Part shown: positions 10,466-22,529 of the stretch, piece by piece
How positions within the stretch are numbered: the stretch's first letter is position 1
How the letters are laid out: each line of letters begins with the position of its first letter
NCBI RefSeq assembly: GCF_009707325.1
Contig: NZ_CP046103.1
Span: forward strand, 2,398,012 to 2,462,011
Length of the DNA: 64,000 bases
DNA from: Pseudomonas sp. IB20
GTDB taxonomy: Bacteria > Pseudomonadota > Gammaproteobacteria > Pseudomonadales > Pseudomonadaceae
Direction of reading: 5' to 3'
Notes under the pieces: generated by a model
Told to the model about the DNA's origin: nothing
Database searches by the model: none
The model's input: the letters and a program-made list of their open reading frames with translations, nothing else
Program-made: the position numbers and the translations under genes

Positions 10466-10966
10466 ATGGCCCAAGTCACCCTTCATGGTAACCCTGTCCA
10501 GGTTGAAGGCGAATTGCCTAAAACCGGTTCCACCGCCCCAGATTTCGCCCTGACCACCGTCGAACTGTCGGAAGCGACCCTGGAAACTTTCGCCGGCAAG
10601 CGCAAAGTGCTGAACATCTTCCCAAGCGTTGACACCCCGACCTGCGCGACTTCGGTACGCAAGTTCAACGCCCAGGCCAACGATGTCAGCAACACTGTCG
10701 TGCTGTGCATCTCCTCTGACCTGCCGTTTGCCCAGAAACGTTTCTGCGGCACTGAGGGTCTGGACAACGTGCTGAGCCTGTCGGATTTCCGCGACCCAGG
10801 CTTCGCCGTCGACTACGGTGTGTCTATCGTTGAGGGCCCACTGAAAGCCCTGACCGCCCGTGCCGTGGTGGTACTGGACGAGAACAACAACGTGCTGCAC
10901 AGCGAATTGGTCAGCGAAATCGGCCAAGAGCCAAACTACGAAGCGGCCCTGGCTGTTTTGAAGTAA
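10466..10966 (+). CDS. tpx: Thiol peroxidase Tpx
   Basis: Peroxiredoxin that reduces hydrogen and organic peroxides using thioredoxin, 166 aa. The ATG at 10466 ([19 protein letters not shown]) has AAGGA 9 nt upstream. The peroxidatic Cys lies in [15 protein letters not shown] (about residue 60) and the resolving Cys in [17 protein letters not shown] (about residue 94). Monocistronic, followed by its own terminator. Confidence 0.97.
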   Translation: MAQVTLHGNPVQVEGELPKTGSTAPDFALTTVELSEATLETFAGKRKVLNIFPSVDTPTCATSVRKFNAQANDVSNTVVLCISSDLPFAQKRFCGTEGLDNVLSLSDFRDPGFAVDYGVSIVEGPLKALTARAVVVLDENNNVLHSELVSEIGQEPNYEAALAVLK

Positions 10967-11018
10967 CTGTTTCAGCGCATTACTGTCTTTTCGCAGTAAC
11001 ACGCTTGATAGATGATTG

Positions 11019-11044
11019 CGGCCTGGCCTAGTCCAGGCCGTTTT
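11019..11044 (+). terminator. Intrinsic terminator after tpx
   Basis: An 8-bp perfect stem CGGCCTGG / CCAGGCCG with a 6-nt loop is followed by TTTTC. A weaker hairpin TTACTG...CAGTAA lies just upstream at about 10980-10999. Confidence 0.85.
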
Positions 11045-11196
11045 CATTTAGAGTCAGCGGCTTAGCTAAATAGCGACTGGACTAAGGCCAGAAGTTAAAA
11101 GTTGTAAGTCCAAGGTAAATTGCCGGTAAAGGCGCTTTTCTTAATGCGCCCCAGTGCTTATCTTTCAGCCTCCTAAAGAAGAAGCTCTCGCGCCCA

Positions 11197-12501
11197 ATGG
11201 TTGATCACTCGATGCAATCCTCCCCCCGCAACTCCCGTCGCTGGCTGTTCGGCCTGCTCGTGCTGCTGGTTATCGCCGGCCTGTGCTGGAAGTTCTGGCC
11301 TGCCAGCCATAAGGATGGCGCCGCCCAGAAACCGGCCGGGCACACCGGCAAGACGGGGATGGCGCGCCCTGGCTTCGGCGGTTCCACCGGCCCGGTGCCG
11401 GTGCGTGTGGCACCGGCGGTGCTGGGGGAATTCCCGGTGTACTACAAGGCCTTGGGCACGGTGACCGCGCTCAACACCATTAATGTACGCAGCCGGGTGG
11501 GCGGTGAGCTGGTGAAGATCGCCTTTGAAGAAGGGCAGATGGTCAAGGCCGGTGACCTGCTGGCGGAAATCGACCCGCGCAGCTACCAGAACGCCTTGCT
11601 TCAGGCTCAGGGCACGCTGATGCAAAACCAGGCCCAGCTGAAAAACGCCCAGGTTGACGTGCAGCGTTACCGCGACTTGTATGCCCAGGACAGTATCGCC
11701 AAACAGACCCTGGACACCGCCGAAGCACTCGTCCTGCAATACCAGGGCACGGTCAAGACCAACCAGGGCGCGGTGGACGACGCCAAGCTCAACCTCGAAT
11801 TCACCAAGATCCGTGCGCCGATCAGCGGCCGGGTGGGCTTGCGTCAGGTCGATGTGGGCAATTTGGTGGCCGCCAACGACACCACCTTCCTCGCGGTGAT
11901 CACCCAGACCCAGCCGATCAGCGTGGTCTTTACCCTGCCGGAAAGCACCCTGGACACCGTGCTCGCCCGTTACCACGCCGGCAACAAGCTGCCGGTGGAA
12001 GCCTGGGACCGTGGCGACACAAAAAAACAGGCAGTCGGCGTGCTGCAGAGCCTGGATAACCAGATTGACGTGACCACCGGCACCCTGAAATTCAAGGGCC
12101 GTTTCGATAACAAGGACCAGGCGCTGTTCCCCAACCAGTTCGTCAACGTGCGCCTGCTGGCCGATACCTTGCACAACGTAGTGCTGGCGCCGTCCGCTGC
12201 GATCCAGTTCGGCAACAACGGCACCTTTGTCTACAAGCTCGATGGCGACAAGAAGGTCAAGGTCCAACCTTTGGTGGTCGGTGATACCGACGGCGACAAC
12301 ACCGTGATCAAGGAAGGTTTGGTCGCGGGTGACCGCGTCGTCATGGAAGGCACCGACCGCCTGAAGGAAGGCAGCGAAATCGAAGTGGTCAACGACAGCA
12401 CTGAAGTGCCGACCACGCCGACCGAACACCTGCAAGGCAAACCCGCGGCCAAAGGGGAGACCGGCGCTGACGCCGGCAAGGCGCAAAAGGTCGGTTCATG
12501 A
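11197..12501 (+). CDS. muxA: RND efflux periplasmic adaptor MuxA (MdtA-like)
   Basis: Membrane-fusion protein of the MuxABC-OpmB pump, 434 aa (a start at 11212 is an alternative). One N-terminal transmembrane segment ([20 protein letters not shown]) anchors it. The lipoyl/barrel-sandwich halves are [33 protein letters not shown] and [21 protein letters not shown], flanking a coiled-coil hairpin rich in Gln/Ala. The stop overlaps the muxB start by 4 bp. In P. aeruginosa the pump exports novobiocin, macrolides, aztreonam and others. Confidence 0.95.
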   Translation: MVDHSMQSSPRNSRRWLFGLLVLLVIAGLCWKFWPASHKDGAAQKPAGHTGKTGMARPGFGGSTGPVPVRVAPAVLGEFPVYYKALGTVTALNTINVRSRVGGELVKIAFEEGQMVKAGDLLAEIDPRSYQNALLQAQGTLMQNQAQLKNAQVDVQRYRDLYAQDSIAKQTLDTAEALVLQYQGTVKTNQGAVDDAKLNLEFTKIRAPISGRVGLRQVDVGNLVAANDTTFLAVITQTQPISVVFTLPESTLDTVLARYHAGNKLPVEAWDRGDTKKQAVGVLQSLDNQIDVTTGTLKFKGRFDNKDQALFPNQFVNVRLLADTLHNVVLAPSAAIQFGNNGTFVYKLDGDKKVKVQPLVVGDTDGDNTVIKEGLVAGDRVVMEGTDRLKEGSEIEVVNDSTEVPTTPTEHLQGKPAAKGETGADAGKAQKVGS

Positions 12502-15500
12502 ACCTGTCGCGCCTGTTTATCCTTCGCCCGGTTGCCACTACGCTGAGCATGCTGGCCATTGTCCTGGCCGGTATTATTTCGTATCGCTTGCTGCCGGTTT
12601 CGGCCTTGCCCCAGGTGGATTACCCGACGATCCGGGTAATGACTCTGTACCCCGGCGCCAGCCCCGATGTGATGACCAGCGCGGTAACAGCGCCGCTTGA
12701 GCGCCAGTTCGGGCAAATGCCCGGGCTGACCCAGATGGCGTCGACCAGCTCCGGCGGTGCGTCGGTGCTCACGCTGCGTTTCAACCTCGACATCAATATT
12801 GATGTTGCCGAGCAACAGGTGCAGGCCGCGATCAACGCGGCAACCAACCTGTTGCCCAAGGATTTGCCGGCGCCGCCGGTGTACAACAAGGTCAACCCGG
12901 CGGACACCCCGGTGCTGACCCTGGCGATCACGTCCAAGACCATGCTGCTGCCCAAGCTCAATGACTTGGTGGACACGCGCATGGCGCAAAAAATTGCGCA
13001 GATCAGTGGCGTCGGCATGGTCAGCATCGCCGGTGGCCAGCGCCAGGCCGTGCGCATCAAGGTCAACCCCGAGGCCCTGGCCGCCAATGGCTTGAACCTG
13101 TCGGACGTGCGCACCCTGATCGCTGCCTCCAACGTCAACCAGCCCAAGGGTAACTTCGACGGCCCCACGCGGGTGTCGATGCTCGACGCCAACGACCAGT
13201 TGGTCTCGCCCGAGCAATATGCCGAATTGATCCTGGCCTACAACAATGGCGCGCCGTTACGCCTTAAAGATGTGGCGCAGATCGTCGACGGTGCCGAAAA
13301 CGAGCGCCTTGCCGCCTGGGCCAACGAAAACCAGGCCGTGCTGTTGAATGTTCAGCGCCAGCCGGGCGCCAACGTGATTGAGGTGGTCGACCGTATCAAG
13401 GCGTTGCTGCCGAGCATCACCGACAATCTGCCGGCCGGCCTTGAGGTCACAGTGCTCACCGACCGCACCCAGACCATCCGCGCCTCGGTTACCGATGTGC
13501 AACACGAATTGCTGATCGCCATTGCCCTGGTGGTGATGGTGACGTTCCTGTTCCTGCGCCGCTTCAGCGCCACGATCATTCCGTCGATTGCCGTACCGCT
13601 GTCGCTGATCGGCACCTTTGGCGTGATGTACCTGGCGGGTTTTTCCATCAACAACCTGACACTGATGGCCCTGACCATCGCCACCGGCTTTGTGGTGGAC
13701 GATGCCATCGTGATGCTGGAGAACATCTCACGTTACATCGAAGAGGGCGAGACGCCGCTCAATGCGGCGCTCAAGGGCGCCAAGCAGATTGGCTTTACCT
13801 TGATTTCCCTGACGCTGTCGTTGATTGCGGTGTTGATCCCGCTGCTGTTCATGGCTGACGTGGTCGGGCGGCTGTTCCGCGAATTCGCCATCACCCTGGC
13901 GGTGGCAATCCTGATTTCCCTGGTGGTCTCGCTGACCCTCACGCCGATGATGTGCGCGCGCCTGCTCAAGCGTGAACCCAAGGAAGAAGATCAGAGCCGT
14001 TTCTACAAGGCCAGCGGCGCGTGGATCGACTGGTTGATCGCGCGTTATGCAAGCATGTTGCAGTGGGTACTCAAGCACCAGCCGCTGACCCTGCTGGTGG
14101 CTATCGCTACCCTGGGCCTGACCGTGGTGCTGTACCTGGTGGTGCCCAAGGGCTTTTTCCCGGTGCAGGACACCGGGGTGATCCAGGGCATTTCCGAGGC
14201 GCCGCAGTCGATTTCGTTTGCTGCCATGAGCCAGCGTCAGCAGGAATTGGCCAAGGTCATCCTGGCTGACCCGGCGGTGGACAGCCTGTCGTCCTACATT
14301 GGCGTGGATGGCGATAACGCCACCCTCAACAGCGGGCGCCTGCTGATCAACCTCAAGGCCCACGGCCAGCGCGACTTGAGCGCGGCCCAGGTGATCACGC
14401 GGTTGCAGCCGCAAATCGACAAGCTGGTGGGCATTCGCCTGTTCATGCAGCCGGTGCAAGACCTGACCATCGAAGACCGCGTGAGCCGCACTCAGTACCA
14501 ATTCAGCATGTCCTCGCCCGATGCCGATCTGTTGGCGCTGTGGAGCGATAAGCTGGTGCACACCTTGCGCCAGTTGCCGGAACTCACCGACGTCGCCAGC
14601 GACCTGCAGGACAAAGGCCTGCAAGTGTTCCTGGTGATTGACCGCGACGCTGCCTCGCGCCTGGGCGTGAGTGTGTCGACCATCACCGACGCGCTGTACG
14701 ACGCCTTCGGCCAGCGGCAGATTTCCACCATTTACACTCAGGCCAGCCAGTACCGCGTGGTGCTGCAGGCGCAGTCCGGTGAAACCCTCGGCCCTGCGGC
14801 GCTGAACCAGATCTACGTGAAAACCACCGACGGCGGCCAAGTGCGGCTGTCGAGCCTCGCCCACGTGGAGCAACGCCAGGCGCAGTTGGCGATCTCGCAC
14901 ATCGGCCAGTTCCCGGCGGTGATGATGTCGTTCAACCTGGCCCCCGGCGTCGCGCTGGGTAAAGGCGTGGAGCTGATCAACCAGACCCAGAAAGACATCG
15001 GCATGCCGATCGGGGTGCAGACCCAGTTCCAGGGCGCAGCACAGGCCTTCGAAGCGTCGCTGTCGAGCACCTTGTTGCTGATCCTGGCAGCGGTGGTGAC
15101 CATGTACATCGTGCTCGGCGTGCTCTACGAGAGCTATATCCACCCGATCACCATCCTCTCGACCTTGCCGTCGGCTGCGGTGGGGGCCTTGCTGGCGTTG
15201 CTGCTCAGCGGCAATGACCTGGGCATGATTGCGATCATCGGCATCATCTTGCTGATCGGTATCGTGAAAAAGAACGCGATCATGATGATCGACTTCGCCC
15301 TCGACGCCGAACGCAACCAAGGCCTGGACCCGCAGACCGCGATTTATCAGGCGGCGCTGTTGCGTTTCCGGCCGATCCTGATGACCACCTTGGCGGCCTT
15401 GTTTGGCGCGGTGCCATTGATGTTGGCCACCGGTTCCGGCGCCGAGTTGCGCCAGCCATTGGGCCTGGTGATGGTTGGCGGCTTGCTGGTGAGCCAGGTC

Positions 15501-15599
15501 TTGACCCTGTTCACCACGCCGGTGATCTACCTGTATTTTGATCGTCTGGGCCGTCGCTGGCGCAAAGAGCCGCAAAGCCTGGAGCCGGTTGAGTCATGA
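12498..15599 (+). CDS. muxB: RND efflux transporter subunit MuxB (MdtB-like)
   Basis: Inner-membrane proton-driven RND pump, 1033 aa, 12 transmembrane segments and two large periplasmic loops. Starts [20 protein letters not shown]. The conserved TM4 proton-relay pair is in [19 protein letters not shown] (about residue 400). It forms a heteromeric pump with MuxC, as MdtB does with MdtC. ATGA overlaps join it to muxA and muxC. Confidence 0.96.
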   Translation: MNLSRLFILRPVATTLSMLAIVLAGIISYRLLPVSALPQVDYPTIRVMTLYPGASPDVMTSAVTAPLERQFGQMPGLTQMASTSSGGASVLTLRFNLDINIDVAEQQVQAAINAATNLLPKDLPAPPVYNKVNPADTPVLTLAITSKTMLLPKLNDLVDTRMAQKIAQISGVGMVSIAGGQRQAVRIKVNPEALAANGLNLSDVRTLIAASNVNQPKGNFDGPTRVSMLDANDQLVSPEQYAELILAYNNGAPLRLKDVAQIVDGAENERLAAWANENQAVLLNVQRQPGANVIEVVDRIKALLPSITDNLPAGLEVTVLTDRTQTIRASVTDVQHELLIAIALVVMVTFLFLRRFSATIIPSIAVPLSLIGTFGVMYLAGFSINNLTLMALTIATGFVVDDAIVMLENISRYIEEGETPLNAALKGAKQIGFTLISLTLSLIAVLIPLLFMADVVGRLFREFAITLAVAILISLVVSLTLTPMMCARLLKREPKEEDQSRFYKASGAWIDWLIARYASMLQWVLKHQPLTLLVAIATLGLTVVLYLVVPKGFFPVQDTGVIQGISEAPQSISFAAMSQRQQELAKVILADPAVDSLSSYIGVDGDNATLNSGRLLINLKAHGQRDLSAAQVITRLQPQIDKLVGIRLFMQPVQDLTIEDRVSRTQYQFSMSSPDADLLALWSDKLVHTLRQLPELTDVASDLQDKGLQVFLVIDRDAASRLGVSVSTITDALYDAFGQRQISTIYTQASQYRVVLQAQSGETLGPAALNQIYVKTTDGGQVRLSSLAHVEQRQAQLAISHIGQFPAVMMSFNLAPGVALGKGVELINQTQKDIGMPIGVQTQFQGAAQAFEASLSSTLLLILAAVVTMYIVLGVLYESYIHPITILSTLPSAAVGALLALLLSGNDLGMIAIIGIILLIGIVKKNAIMMIDFALDAERNQGLDPQTAIYQAALLRFRPILMTTLAALFGAVPLMLATGSGAELRQPLGLVMVGGLLVSQVLTLFTTPVIYLYFDRLGRRWRKEPQSLEPVES

Positions 15600-18500
15600 A
15601 CCTGTCCGGACCGTTTATTCGCCGGCCGGTAGCGACCATGCTGCTGAGCCTGGCGATCATGTTGCTGGGCGGCGTCAGCTTCAATTTGCTGCCGGTGTCG
15701 CCGCTGCCGCAGATCGACTTTCCGGTGATCGTGGTCTCGGCCAGCTTGCCCGGTGCCAGCCCCGAGGTGATGGCGTCCACCGTGGCCACGCCGCTGGAGC
15801 GCTCGTTCGGTGCGATTGCCGGTATCACCACCATGAGCAGTTCGTCGAGCCAGGGCTCGACGCGGGTGATCCTGGCGTTCGACTCCGACCGAGATATCAA
15901 CGGTGCGGCGCGTGAAGTGCAGGCGGCGATCAACGCCTCGCGCAACCTATTGCCCAGCGGCATGCGCAGCATGCCGACCTACAAGAAGATCAACCCGTCC
16001 CAGGCACCGATCATGGTGCTGTCGCTGACCTCCGACGTGCTGCAAAAGGGCCAGTTGTATGACCTGGCGTCGACGATCCTCTCGCAAAGCCTGTCCCAGG
16101 TGCCGGGTGTGGGCGAAGTGCAAATCGGCGGCAGCTCCTTGCCGGCGGTGCGTATTGAGCTGGAACCCAAGGCCCTCGACCAGTACGGCGTGGCCCTGGA
16201 CGATGTGCGCAACACCATCGCCAACGCCAACCAGCGCCGGCCCAAGGGTTCGTTGGAAGACGGCGAGCGTAACTGGCAGATCCAAGCCAACGACCAGCTG
16301 GAAAAAGCCAAGGATTACGAACCGCTGCTGATTCGCTACCAGAATGGCGCGGCCTTGCGCCTGGGCGATGTAGCGAAGATCAGCGACGGCGTGGAAGACC
16401 GCTACAACAGCGGCTTTTTCAACAATGATTCGGCGGTGCTGCTGGTGATCAACCGCCAGTCCGGCGCCAACATCATCGAGACGGTCCGGCAGATCAAGGC
16501 GCAGTTGCCGGCGTTGCAGGCGGTGCTGCCGTCCAGCGTCAAGCTCAACCTGGCCATGGACCGCTCGCCGGTGATCACCGCCACCTTGCATGAAGCCGAG
16601 ATGACCTTGCTGATTGCCGTGGCCCTGGTGGTGCTGGTGGTGTACCTGTTCCTGGGTAACTTCCGCGCCTCGTTGATCCCGACCTTGGCGGTGCCGGTGT
16701 CGCTGGTGGGCACCTTTGCGGTGATGTACCTGTTCGGTTTCTCGTTGAACAACTTCTCGCTGATGGCCTTGATCCTGGCCACCGGTTTGGTGGTGGACGA
16801 TGCCATCGTGGTGCTGGAGAACATTTCCCGGCATATCGACGACGGCGTGCCGCCAATGAAGGCGGCGTACCTGGGCGCGCAGGAAGTCGGCTTTACCTTG
16901 CTGTCGATGAACGTGTCGCTGGTGGCAGTGTTCCTGTCGATCCTGTTTATGGGCGGCATCGTCACCAACCTGTTCCGGGAGTTTTCCATCACCTTGTCGG
17001 CGGCGATCATCGTTTCGCTGATCGTCTCGCTGACCTTGACCCCGATGCTCTGCGCGCGCTGGCTCAAGCCGCATGTCAAAGGCCAGATGACCGGTTTGCA
17101 GCGCTGGAGCCACAGGGTCAACGAGCGCATGGTTGCGGTCTATGCCACCAGCCTGGACTGGGTGCTGCGCCACCGGCGCCTGACCCTGCTCAGCCTGTTG
17201 CTCACCGTGGGCGTGAACATCGCGCTGTACGTGGTGGTGCCGAAAACCTTCATGCCGCAGCAGGACACCGGCCAGTTGATCGGTTTTGTGCGTGGCGACG
17301 ATGGGCTGTCGTTCAGTGTGATGCAGCCCAAGATGGAGATCTTCCGCCAGGCGGTCTTGAAAGACCCGGCGGTGCTCAGCGTGGCCGGGTTTATCGGCGG
17401 CAACAGCGGCACCAACAACGCGGTGATGCTGGTGCGCCTCAAGCCGATCGCTGAGCGCAAGCTCTCGGCCCAGGCGGTGATCGAACGTATCCGCAAGGAA
17501 GTCCCGCTGGTACCGGGTGGGCGTCTGTTCCTGATGGCCGACCAGGACCTGCAATTTGGCGGCAGCCGCGACCAGACCAGCGCGCAATATTCCTACATCC
17601 TGCAAAGCGGCGATTTGGCCGCGTTGCGCCTGTGGTACCCGAAAGTGGTCGCGGCCCTGCGTGAGCTGCCGGAGCTGACCGCCATCGACGCCCGTGAGGG
17701 CCGTGGTGCGGCGCAGGTGACGCTGATGGTCGACCGCGATCAGGCCAAGCGCCTGGGCATCGACATGAGCATGGTCACGGCGTTGCTGAACAACGCCTAC
17801 AGCCAGCGGCAGATCTCCACCATCTATGACAGCCTCAACCAGTACCAGGTGGTGATGGAGGTCAACCCCAAATATGCCCAGGACCCGATTACCCTGAACC
17901 AGATGCAGGTGATCACGGCCACCGGCGCGCGGGTGCCACTGTCGACCATTGCCCATTACGAAAACAGCCTGGCCGATGACCGCGTCAGCCATGAAGGCCA
18001 GTTCGCCTCGGAAGACATTGCCTTCGACATGGCGCCTGGGGTGACGGTGGAGCAGGGCACGGCCGCTATCGAGCGGGCGATTGCCAAGGTGGGCTTGCCC
18101 GAAGATGTGATCGCCAAGATGGCCGGCACCGCCGATGCCTTCGCGGCGACCCAGAAGGGCCAGCCATTCATGATCCTCGGCGCGCTGGTGGCGGTGTACT
18201 TGGTGCTGGGCATTCTGTATGAAAGCTACATTCACCCGCTGACCATCCTCTCGACCTTGCCGTCGGCGGGTGTCGGCGCGTTGCTCTCGATCTACTTACT
18301 GGGTGGCGAGTTCAGCCTGATCTCGCTGCTGGGGTTGTTCCTGCTGATCGGGGTGGTGAAAAAGAACGCGATCCTGATGATCGACCTGGCCCTGCAACTG
18401 GAGCGCCACGACGGCATGAGCCCGTTGGAATCGATTCGCAGCGCCTGCTTGTTGCGGCTGCGGCCGATCCTGATGACCACACTCGCCGCGATCCTCGGCG

Positions 18501-18703
18501 CCTTGCCGCTGCTGCTGGGCTCCGGCGACGGCGCGGAAATGCGCCAGCCGCTGGGCCTGACCATTATCGGCGGCCTGGTGTTCAGCCAGATCCTGACCCT
18601 TTACACCACCCCGGTGGTTTACCTCTATCTCGACCGCGCGCGCCACCGCTTCAACGCCTGGCGCGGTGTGCGTACCGATGCTGCCTTGGACACTGCGCTA
18701 TGA
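15596..18703 (+). CDS. muxC: RND efflux transporter subunit MuxC (MdtC-like)
   Basis: Second RND subunit, 1035 aa, related to MuxB along its length (for example [19 protein letters not shown] in TM4 and the C-terminal [21 protein letters not shown]). Overlaps muxB and opmB by 4 bp each. The presence of two different RND subunits in one operon is the hallmark of the MdtBC/MuxBC class. Confidence 0.96.
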   Translation: MNLSGPFIRRPVATMLLSLAIMLLGGVSFNLLPVSPLPQIDFPVIVVSASLPGASPEVMASTVATPLERSFGAIAGITTMSSSSSQGSTRVILAFDSDRDINGAAREVQAAINASRNLLPSGMRSMPTYKKINPSQAPIMVLSLTSDVLQKGQLYDLASTILSQSLSQVPGVGEVQIGGSSLPAVRIELEPKALDQYGVALDDVRNTIANANQRRPKGSLEDGERNWQIQANDQLEKAKDYEPLLIRYQNGAALRLGDVAKISDGVEDRYNSGFFNNDSAVLLVINRQSGANIIETVRQIKAQLPALQAVLPSSVKLNLAMDRSPVITATLHEAEMTLLIAVALVVLVVYLFLGNFRASLIPTLAVPVSLVGTFAVMYLFGFSLNNFSLMALILATGLVVDDAIVVLENISRHIDDGVPPMKAAYLGAQEVGFTLLSMNVSLVAVFLSILFMGGIVTNLFREFSITLSAAIIVSLIVSLTLTPMLCARWLKPHVKGQMTGLQRWSHRVNERMVAVYATSLDWVLRHRRLTLLSLLLTVGVNIALYVVVPKTFMPQQDTGQLIGFVRGDDGLSFSVMQPKMEIFRQAVLKDPAVLSVAGFIGGNSGTNNAVMLVRLKPIAERKLSAQAVIERIRKEVPLVPGGRLFLMADQDLQFGGSRDQTSAQYSYILQSGDLAALRLWYPKVVAALRELPELTAIDAREGRGAAQVTLMVDRDQAKRLGIDMSMVTALLNNAYSQRQISTIYDSLNQYQVVMEVNPKYAQDPITLNQMQVITATGARVPLSTIAHYENSLADDRVSHEGQFASEDIAFDMAPGVTVEQGTAAIERAIAKVGLPEDVIAKMAGTADAFAATQKGQPFMILGALVAVYLVLGILYESYIHPLTILSTLPSAGVGALLSIYLLGGEFSLISLLGLFLLIGVVKKNAILMIDLALQLERHDGMSPLESIRSACLLRLRPILMTTLAAILGALPLLLGSGDGAEMRQPLGLTIIGGLVFSQILTLYTTPVVYLYLDRARHRFNAWRGVRTDAALDTAL

Positions 18704-20175
18704 CCGATTCAACGTTTGCCAAATTGGCCATGAGCATGCCCCGTGGTTCCCGCGTCGCCAGCCTGGTGCTGTGCGCGGCCTTGCTCAGCGCCTGCGCCAT
18801 CGGCCCCGATTACAAACGGCCGGAGGTGGTCGAGCCGGTGCAATTCAAGGAGGCCCAGGGCTGGAGTCAGGCGACGCCGAGTGACTCCCTGGCCCGTGGC
18901 GCCTGGTGGGAGCTGTACGGCGACCGCCAACTGAACGACCTGGTGACACGCCTGAACAACTCCAACCAGACCGTGGCCCAGGCCGAAGCACGTTTTCGCC
19001 AGGCCCAGGCGCAGGTGCGCAGCGCGCGCGGTGCGTTTTTTCCGACGGTGGACTTGAGCGCCGGCAAGACCCGCGCCAGCCAGGGCACTGGTAGCAGTAA
19101 TGCGAGCCTCAGCAGTTCCAGCAGCGGTATTCGCGACACGCTCAACGCGCAATTGGGCGTGAGTTGGGAGGCGGACGTGTGGGGCAAATTGCGCCGTGGC
19201 CTGGAGGCCAATGAAGCGACTGCCGAGGCCAGTTCGGCGGACCTGGCGGCGATGCGTTTGAGCCAGCAATCGGAGCTGGTGCAGGACTACCTGCAATTGC
19301 GGGTCATGGATGAACAGACGCGTTTGTTGCAAGCCACACTGGACACTTACCAGCGCTCGCTGAAAATGACTGAAAACCAATACCGCGCCGGTGTGTCGGG
19401 CAAGGATGCGATCGCCCAGGCGCAAACACAGCTCAAGACGACCCAGGCGAGCCTGATCGACTTGATCTGGCAGCGTGCACAACTGGAGAATGCCATTGCG
19501 GTGTTGATCGGTGAGGCGCCAGCCAATTTCAACCTGGCCGTGAGCAAGGATATTCCTGCATTGCCGCAGATTCCCGTGAGCTTGCCGTCGCAATTGCTGG
19601 AGCGTCGTCCGGATATTGCTTCGGCTGAGCGGTCGGTGATGGCTGCCAACGCGAATATTGGTGTGGCCAAGGCGGCCTATTATCCGGATTTGACCTTGAG
19701 CTTGGCGGGTGGGTATTCCAGCAGTACTTATGCGAATTGGATCAGTTTGCCTAATCGGTTTTGGTCGGTTGGGCCTAAGTTGGCGATGACGTTGTTCGAC
19801 GGTGGGCAGCGGTCGGCGGAGGTTGATCGGACTGTGGCGTCTTATGACGAGACGGTGGCTAAGTATCGCCAGACGGTGCTGGATGGGTTCCGTGAGGTGG
19901 AAAACTACATGGTGCAGTTGAAGGTGCTGGAAGACGAGGCGGTCGTCAGTAACGAAGCCTTGGATGCGGCGCGTGAATCGCTGCGGTTGACCGAGAACCA
20001 GTATAAGGCGGGGTTGATTGCTTATCTGGATGTGGTGACGGTGCAGGCTACGGCGCTTAGTAATGAGCGGACGGTGCTGACGTTGTTGCAGACGCGGTTG
20101 GTGGCGAGTGTGCAGTTGATTGCTGCCTTGGGTGGTGGGTGGGATGGGCAGACGTCGGTTGCTGGCAAGGAGTGA
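18700..20175 (+). CDS. opmB: Outer-membrane efflux lipoprotein OpmB (TolC/OprM family)
   Basis: Outer-membrane channel of the MuxABC pump, 491 aa. The leader ends in a lipobox (LVLCAALLSACAIGPDYKRP; lipidated Cys about residue 27). Two OEP repeats follow, with typical ARFRQAQAQVRSARGAFFPTVDLSA, LLERRPDIASAERSVMAANANIGVAKAAYYP and the C-terminal ENQYKAGLIAYLDVVTVQ. Codon use is less GC-rich in the last 500 nt than in the first kilobase. Confidence 0.95.
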   Translation: MTDSTFAKLAMSMPRGSRVASLVLCAALLSACAIGPDYKRPEVVEPVQFKEAQGWSQATPSDSLARGAWWELYGDRQLNDLVTRLNNSNQTVAQAEARFRQAQAQVRSARGAFFPTVDLSAGKTRASQGTGSSNASLSSSSSGIRDTLNAQLGVSWEADVWGKLRRGLEANEATAEASSADLAAMRLSQQSELVQDYLQLRVMDEQTRLLQATLDTYQRSLKMTENQYRAGVSGKDAIAQAQTQLKTTQASLIDLIWQRAQLENAIAVLIGEAPANFNLAVSKDIPALPQIPVSLPSQLLERRPDIASAERSVMAANANIGVAKAAYYPDLTLSLAGGYSSSTYANWISLPNRFWSVGPKLAMTLFDGGQRSAEVDRTVASYDETVAKYRQTVLDGFREVENYMVQLKVLEDEAVVSNEALDAARESLRLTENQYKAGLIAYLDVVTVQATALSNERTVLTLLQTRLVASVQLIAALGGGWDGQTSVAGKE

Positions 20176-20179
20176 CTGA

Positions 20180-20220
20180 GCACCTTGCGTAACCCAAACA
20201 ACGGATATGTACTCAAATCC
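20180..20220 (-). repeat. Solo head of the dispersed TACATATCC repeat
   Basis: Read on the minus strand it gives TTGAGTACATATCCGTTG, the same head as the long repeats at 55545 and 63581. It lies just after opmB. The rest of the gap to 20378 holds an AT-rich stretch with TTGAT-N5-ATCAA (20281-20295), close to but one base longer than an Anr box. Confidence 0.55.
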
Positions 20221-20378
20221 ACCCCCCACCCCACCATTCCCAAGCCAGCAAATTGACGTCAAAACGCCACTAATGGCCCCTTGATAATTAATCAACTGTC
20301 CAATAATTATTCTCGCTACAATCGCCCGCTTTGCCACCTGCCACGGGCCTTCAATGCCCGTCAGTCTTGAGAAACCCC

Positions 20379-22475
20379 ATGCTGATCGGTAGCTATTCCC
20401 CCTCCCTGGTCGTGATCTCGCTGTTCGTCGCCATCCTGGCGTCCTACACCGCGCTGGACCTCGCCGGCCGCATCGCGACCACCAAGGGCCGCGCGGTGTA
20501 TTTGTGGATGACGGGCGGTGCATTGGCGATGGGCGTAGGCGTGTGGTCCATGCATTTTATCGGCATGTAGGCCTTACACCTGCCGTTTGCCCTGGGGTTC
20601 GACCTGAGCATCACCGCGCTGTCGCTGCTAATCGCCGTGTTGTCCAGCGGCTTTGCTTTGTGGCTGGTCAGCCAACCACGCCTGCCCGCGTGGCAACTGG
20701 GGTTTGGCGCATTGATCATGGGCGCGGGCATCAGCAGCATGCACTACACCGGCATGGCCGCAATGCGCATGACCCCGGGTATCGACTACGATCCCACCCT
20801 GTTCGGCGCCTCGTTGCTGATTGCCGTCGGGGCGTCTGGCGCAGCCCTGTGGATCGCCTTCAACCTGCGGCGCAACACGCCGTACGTGCGCCTGGCACGT
20901 GGCGGGGCAGCGGTGGTGATGGGCATTGCGATCGTGGGCATGCACTACACCGGCATGGCGGCGGCACGTTTTGACGACGACAGTTTCTGCGGCGCCGCGC
21001 TGACAGGGCTGAGCGGCACAGGCCTGGATAACTTGGTGCTGGTCACCTCGTTGGCGGTGTTAACCATCGCGTTGCTGACCTCCTTGCTCGACGCACGCCT
21101 GGAGACGCGCACTGCCGTACTCGCCGACTCCCTGAGCCTGGCCAACCAGGAACTGACCCACCTGGCCCTGCATGACATGCTCACCGGTCTGCCCAATCGC
21201 ACCTTGCTCGCCGACCGCATTCAACAAGCCATCCAGGCGGTGAAGGAGCAGGGCGGTTGCTTTGCGTTGATGTTTATCGACCTGGATGGTTTCAAACCGG
21301 TCAACGATGCGTTTGGTCATCACATGGGCGACCAGTTGCTGCGCGAAGTGGGCCTGCGCTTGCGCGAAGATCTGCGCAGCCAGGACACCCTGGCACGCAT
21401 CGGCGGTGATGAATTTGTATTGCTGGTGCAATTGACGCAGCCGGACGATGCCATGGGCTTGGCTGAACGCCAGGTCGGCTTGATCAACCGTGCGTTCACG
21501 GTGGCCGAGCATGAGCTGAAAATCTCCGCCAGCATCGGTATCGCGCTGTTTCCGGGCAACGGCGGCAACCCCGAGGAACTGTTGATGAATGCTGACGCCG
21601 CGATGTACCACGCCAAGGGCATGGGCAAGAACGGCTACAGCTTCTTTGACGTGTCGATGAATACCAACGCGCGCAAACAACTGCAGTTGCTGCAGGACCT
21701 GCGCAATGCCCTGGAGCACGAGCAGTTTCGGTTGTATTACCAGCCTAAGTTCGATGCGCTTAGTGGTCTGCCTGTCGGCGCCGAAGCACTGCTGCGCTGG
21801 GAGCACCCGCAGCAAGGTTTACTGATGCCGGCGGCCTTTATCGAGCTGGCGGAAAAGACCGGGTTGATCATCCCGATCGGCGAGTGGGTGCTGAATGAAG
21901 CGTGTCGCCAGATGCGCGTGTGGTACGCCCAGGGCTATGAAGACTGGCGCATTGCCGTGAATCTGTCGGCACTGCAGTTTTGCCATGTCGGGTTGGTCAA
22001 CAGTGTCGCCGCCGCCCTCGAACGTCACCAGTTGCCGGCCAACAGCCTGACCCTGGAAATCACTGAAACCACCGCCATGAGCGATGCCGATGCGAGCATG
22101 ACGGTGTTGCAGCAGTTGTCGGACATGGGTGTGGACCTGTCCATCGACGACTTTGGTACGGGCTATTCCAGCCTGATGTACCTCAAGCGCTTGCCGGCCA
22201 ACGAGTTGAAGATCGACCGTGGTTTTGTTCGCGACCTGGAGCATGACAGCGACGATGCGGCCATCGTTTCCGCGATCGTCGCCCTCGGCCAGGCTCTGGG
22301 GCTGCGGATTGTCGCTGAAGGTGTGGAGACCGATGTGCAGCAGAGTTTCCTGACGCGTTTGGGTTGCAACTCGCTGCAAGGCTACTTGCTGGGGCATCCC
22401 TTGCCGGCTGAGGGTTTCATGGCCGACATCCAGCGCGCCAAAGAGGCGGTAGCGCCTGACAAGAGCGGTGGGTGA
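20379..22475 (+). pseudogene. mucR: MucR-like MHYT-GGDEF-EAL cyclic-di-GMP protein with in-frame TAG at codon 64
   Basis: Full frame is 698 codons: an integral-membrane MHYT sensor (three MHxxG motifs: MHFIGM, MHYTGMAAMR, MHYTGMAAAR), then GGDEF (RIGGDEFVLL, intact) and EAL (GAEALLRW, intact). Codon 64 (20568-20570) is TAG directly after the first MHFIGM, probably one base away from a Leu codon (TTG). Downstream the same frame continues without any further lesion to 22475; an ATG at 20637 could restart a form lacking the first two membrane helices. Homologues in P. aeruginosa make and degrade c-di-GMP and raise alginate. Either a very recent null allele or a sequencing error. Confidence 0.88.
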
Positions 22476-22529
22476 CGGGTATTCTTGGATCCAACCTTAA
22501 ACAGATGGTTGAATCAGGAGACTGCACGC

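Noticed and set aside
13728-18235. Long minus-strand frames (13728-15575 and 15947-18235) opposite muxB and muxC
   Set aside because: They are exact antisense shadows of RND pump genes with His/Gln/Arg-rich composition and no ribosome sites.
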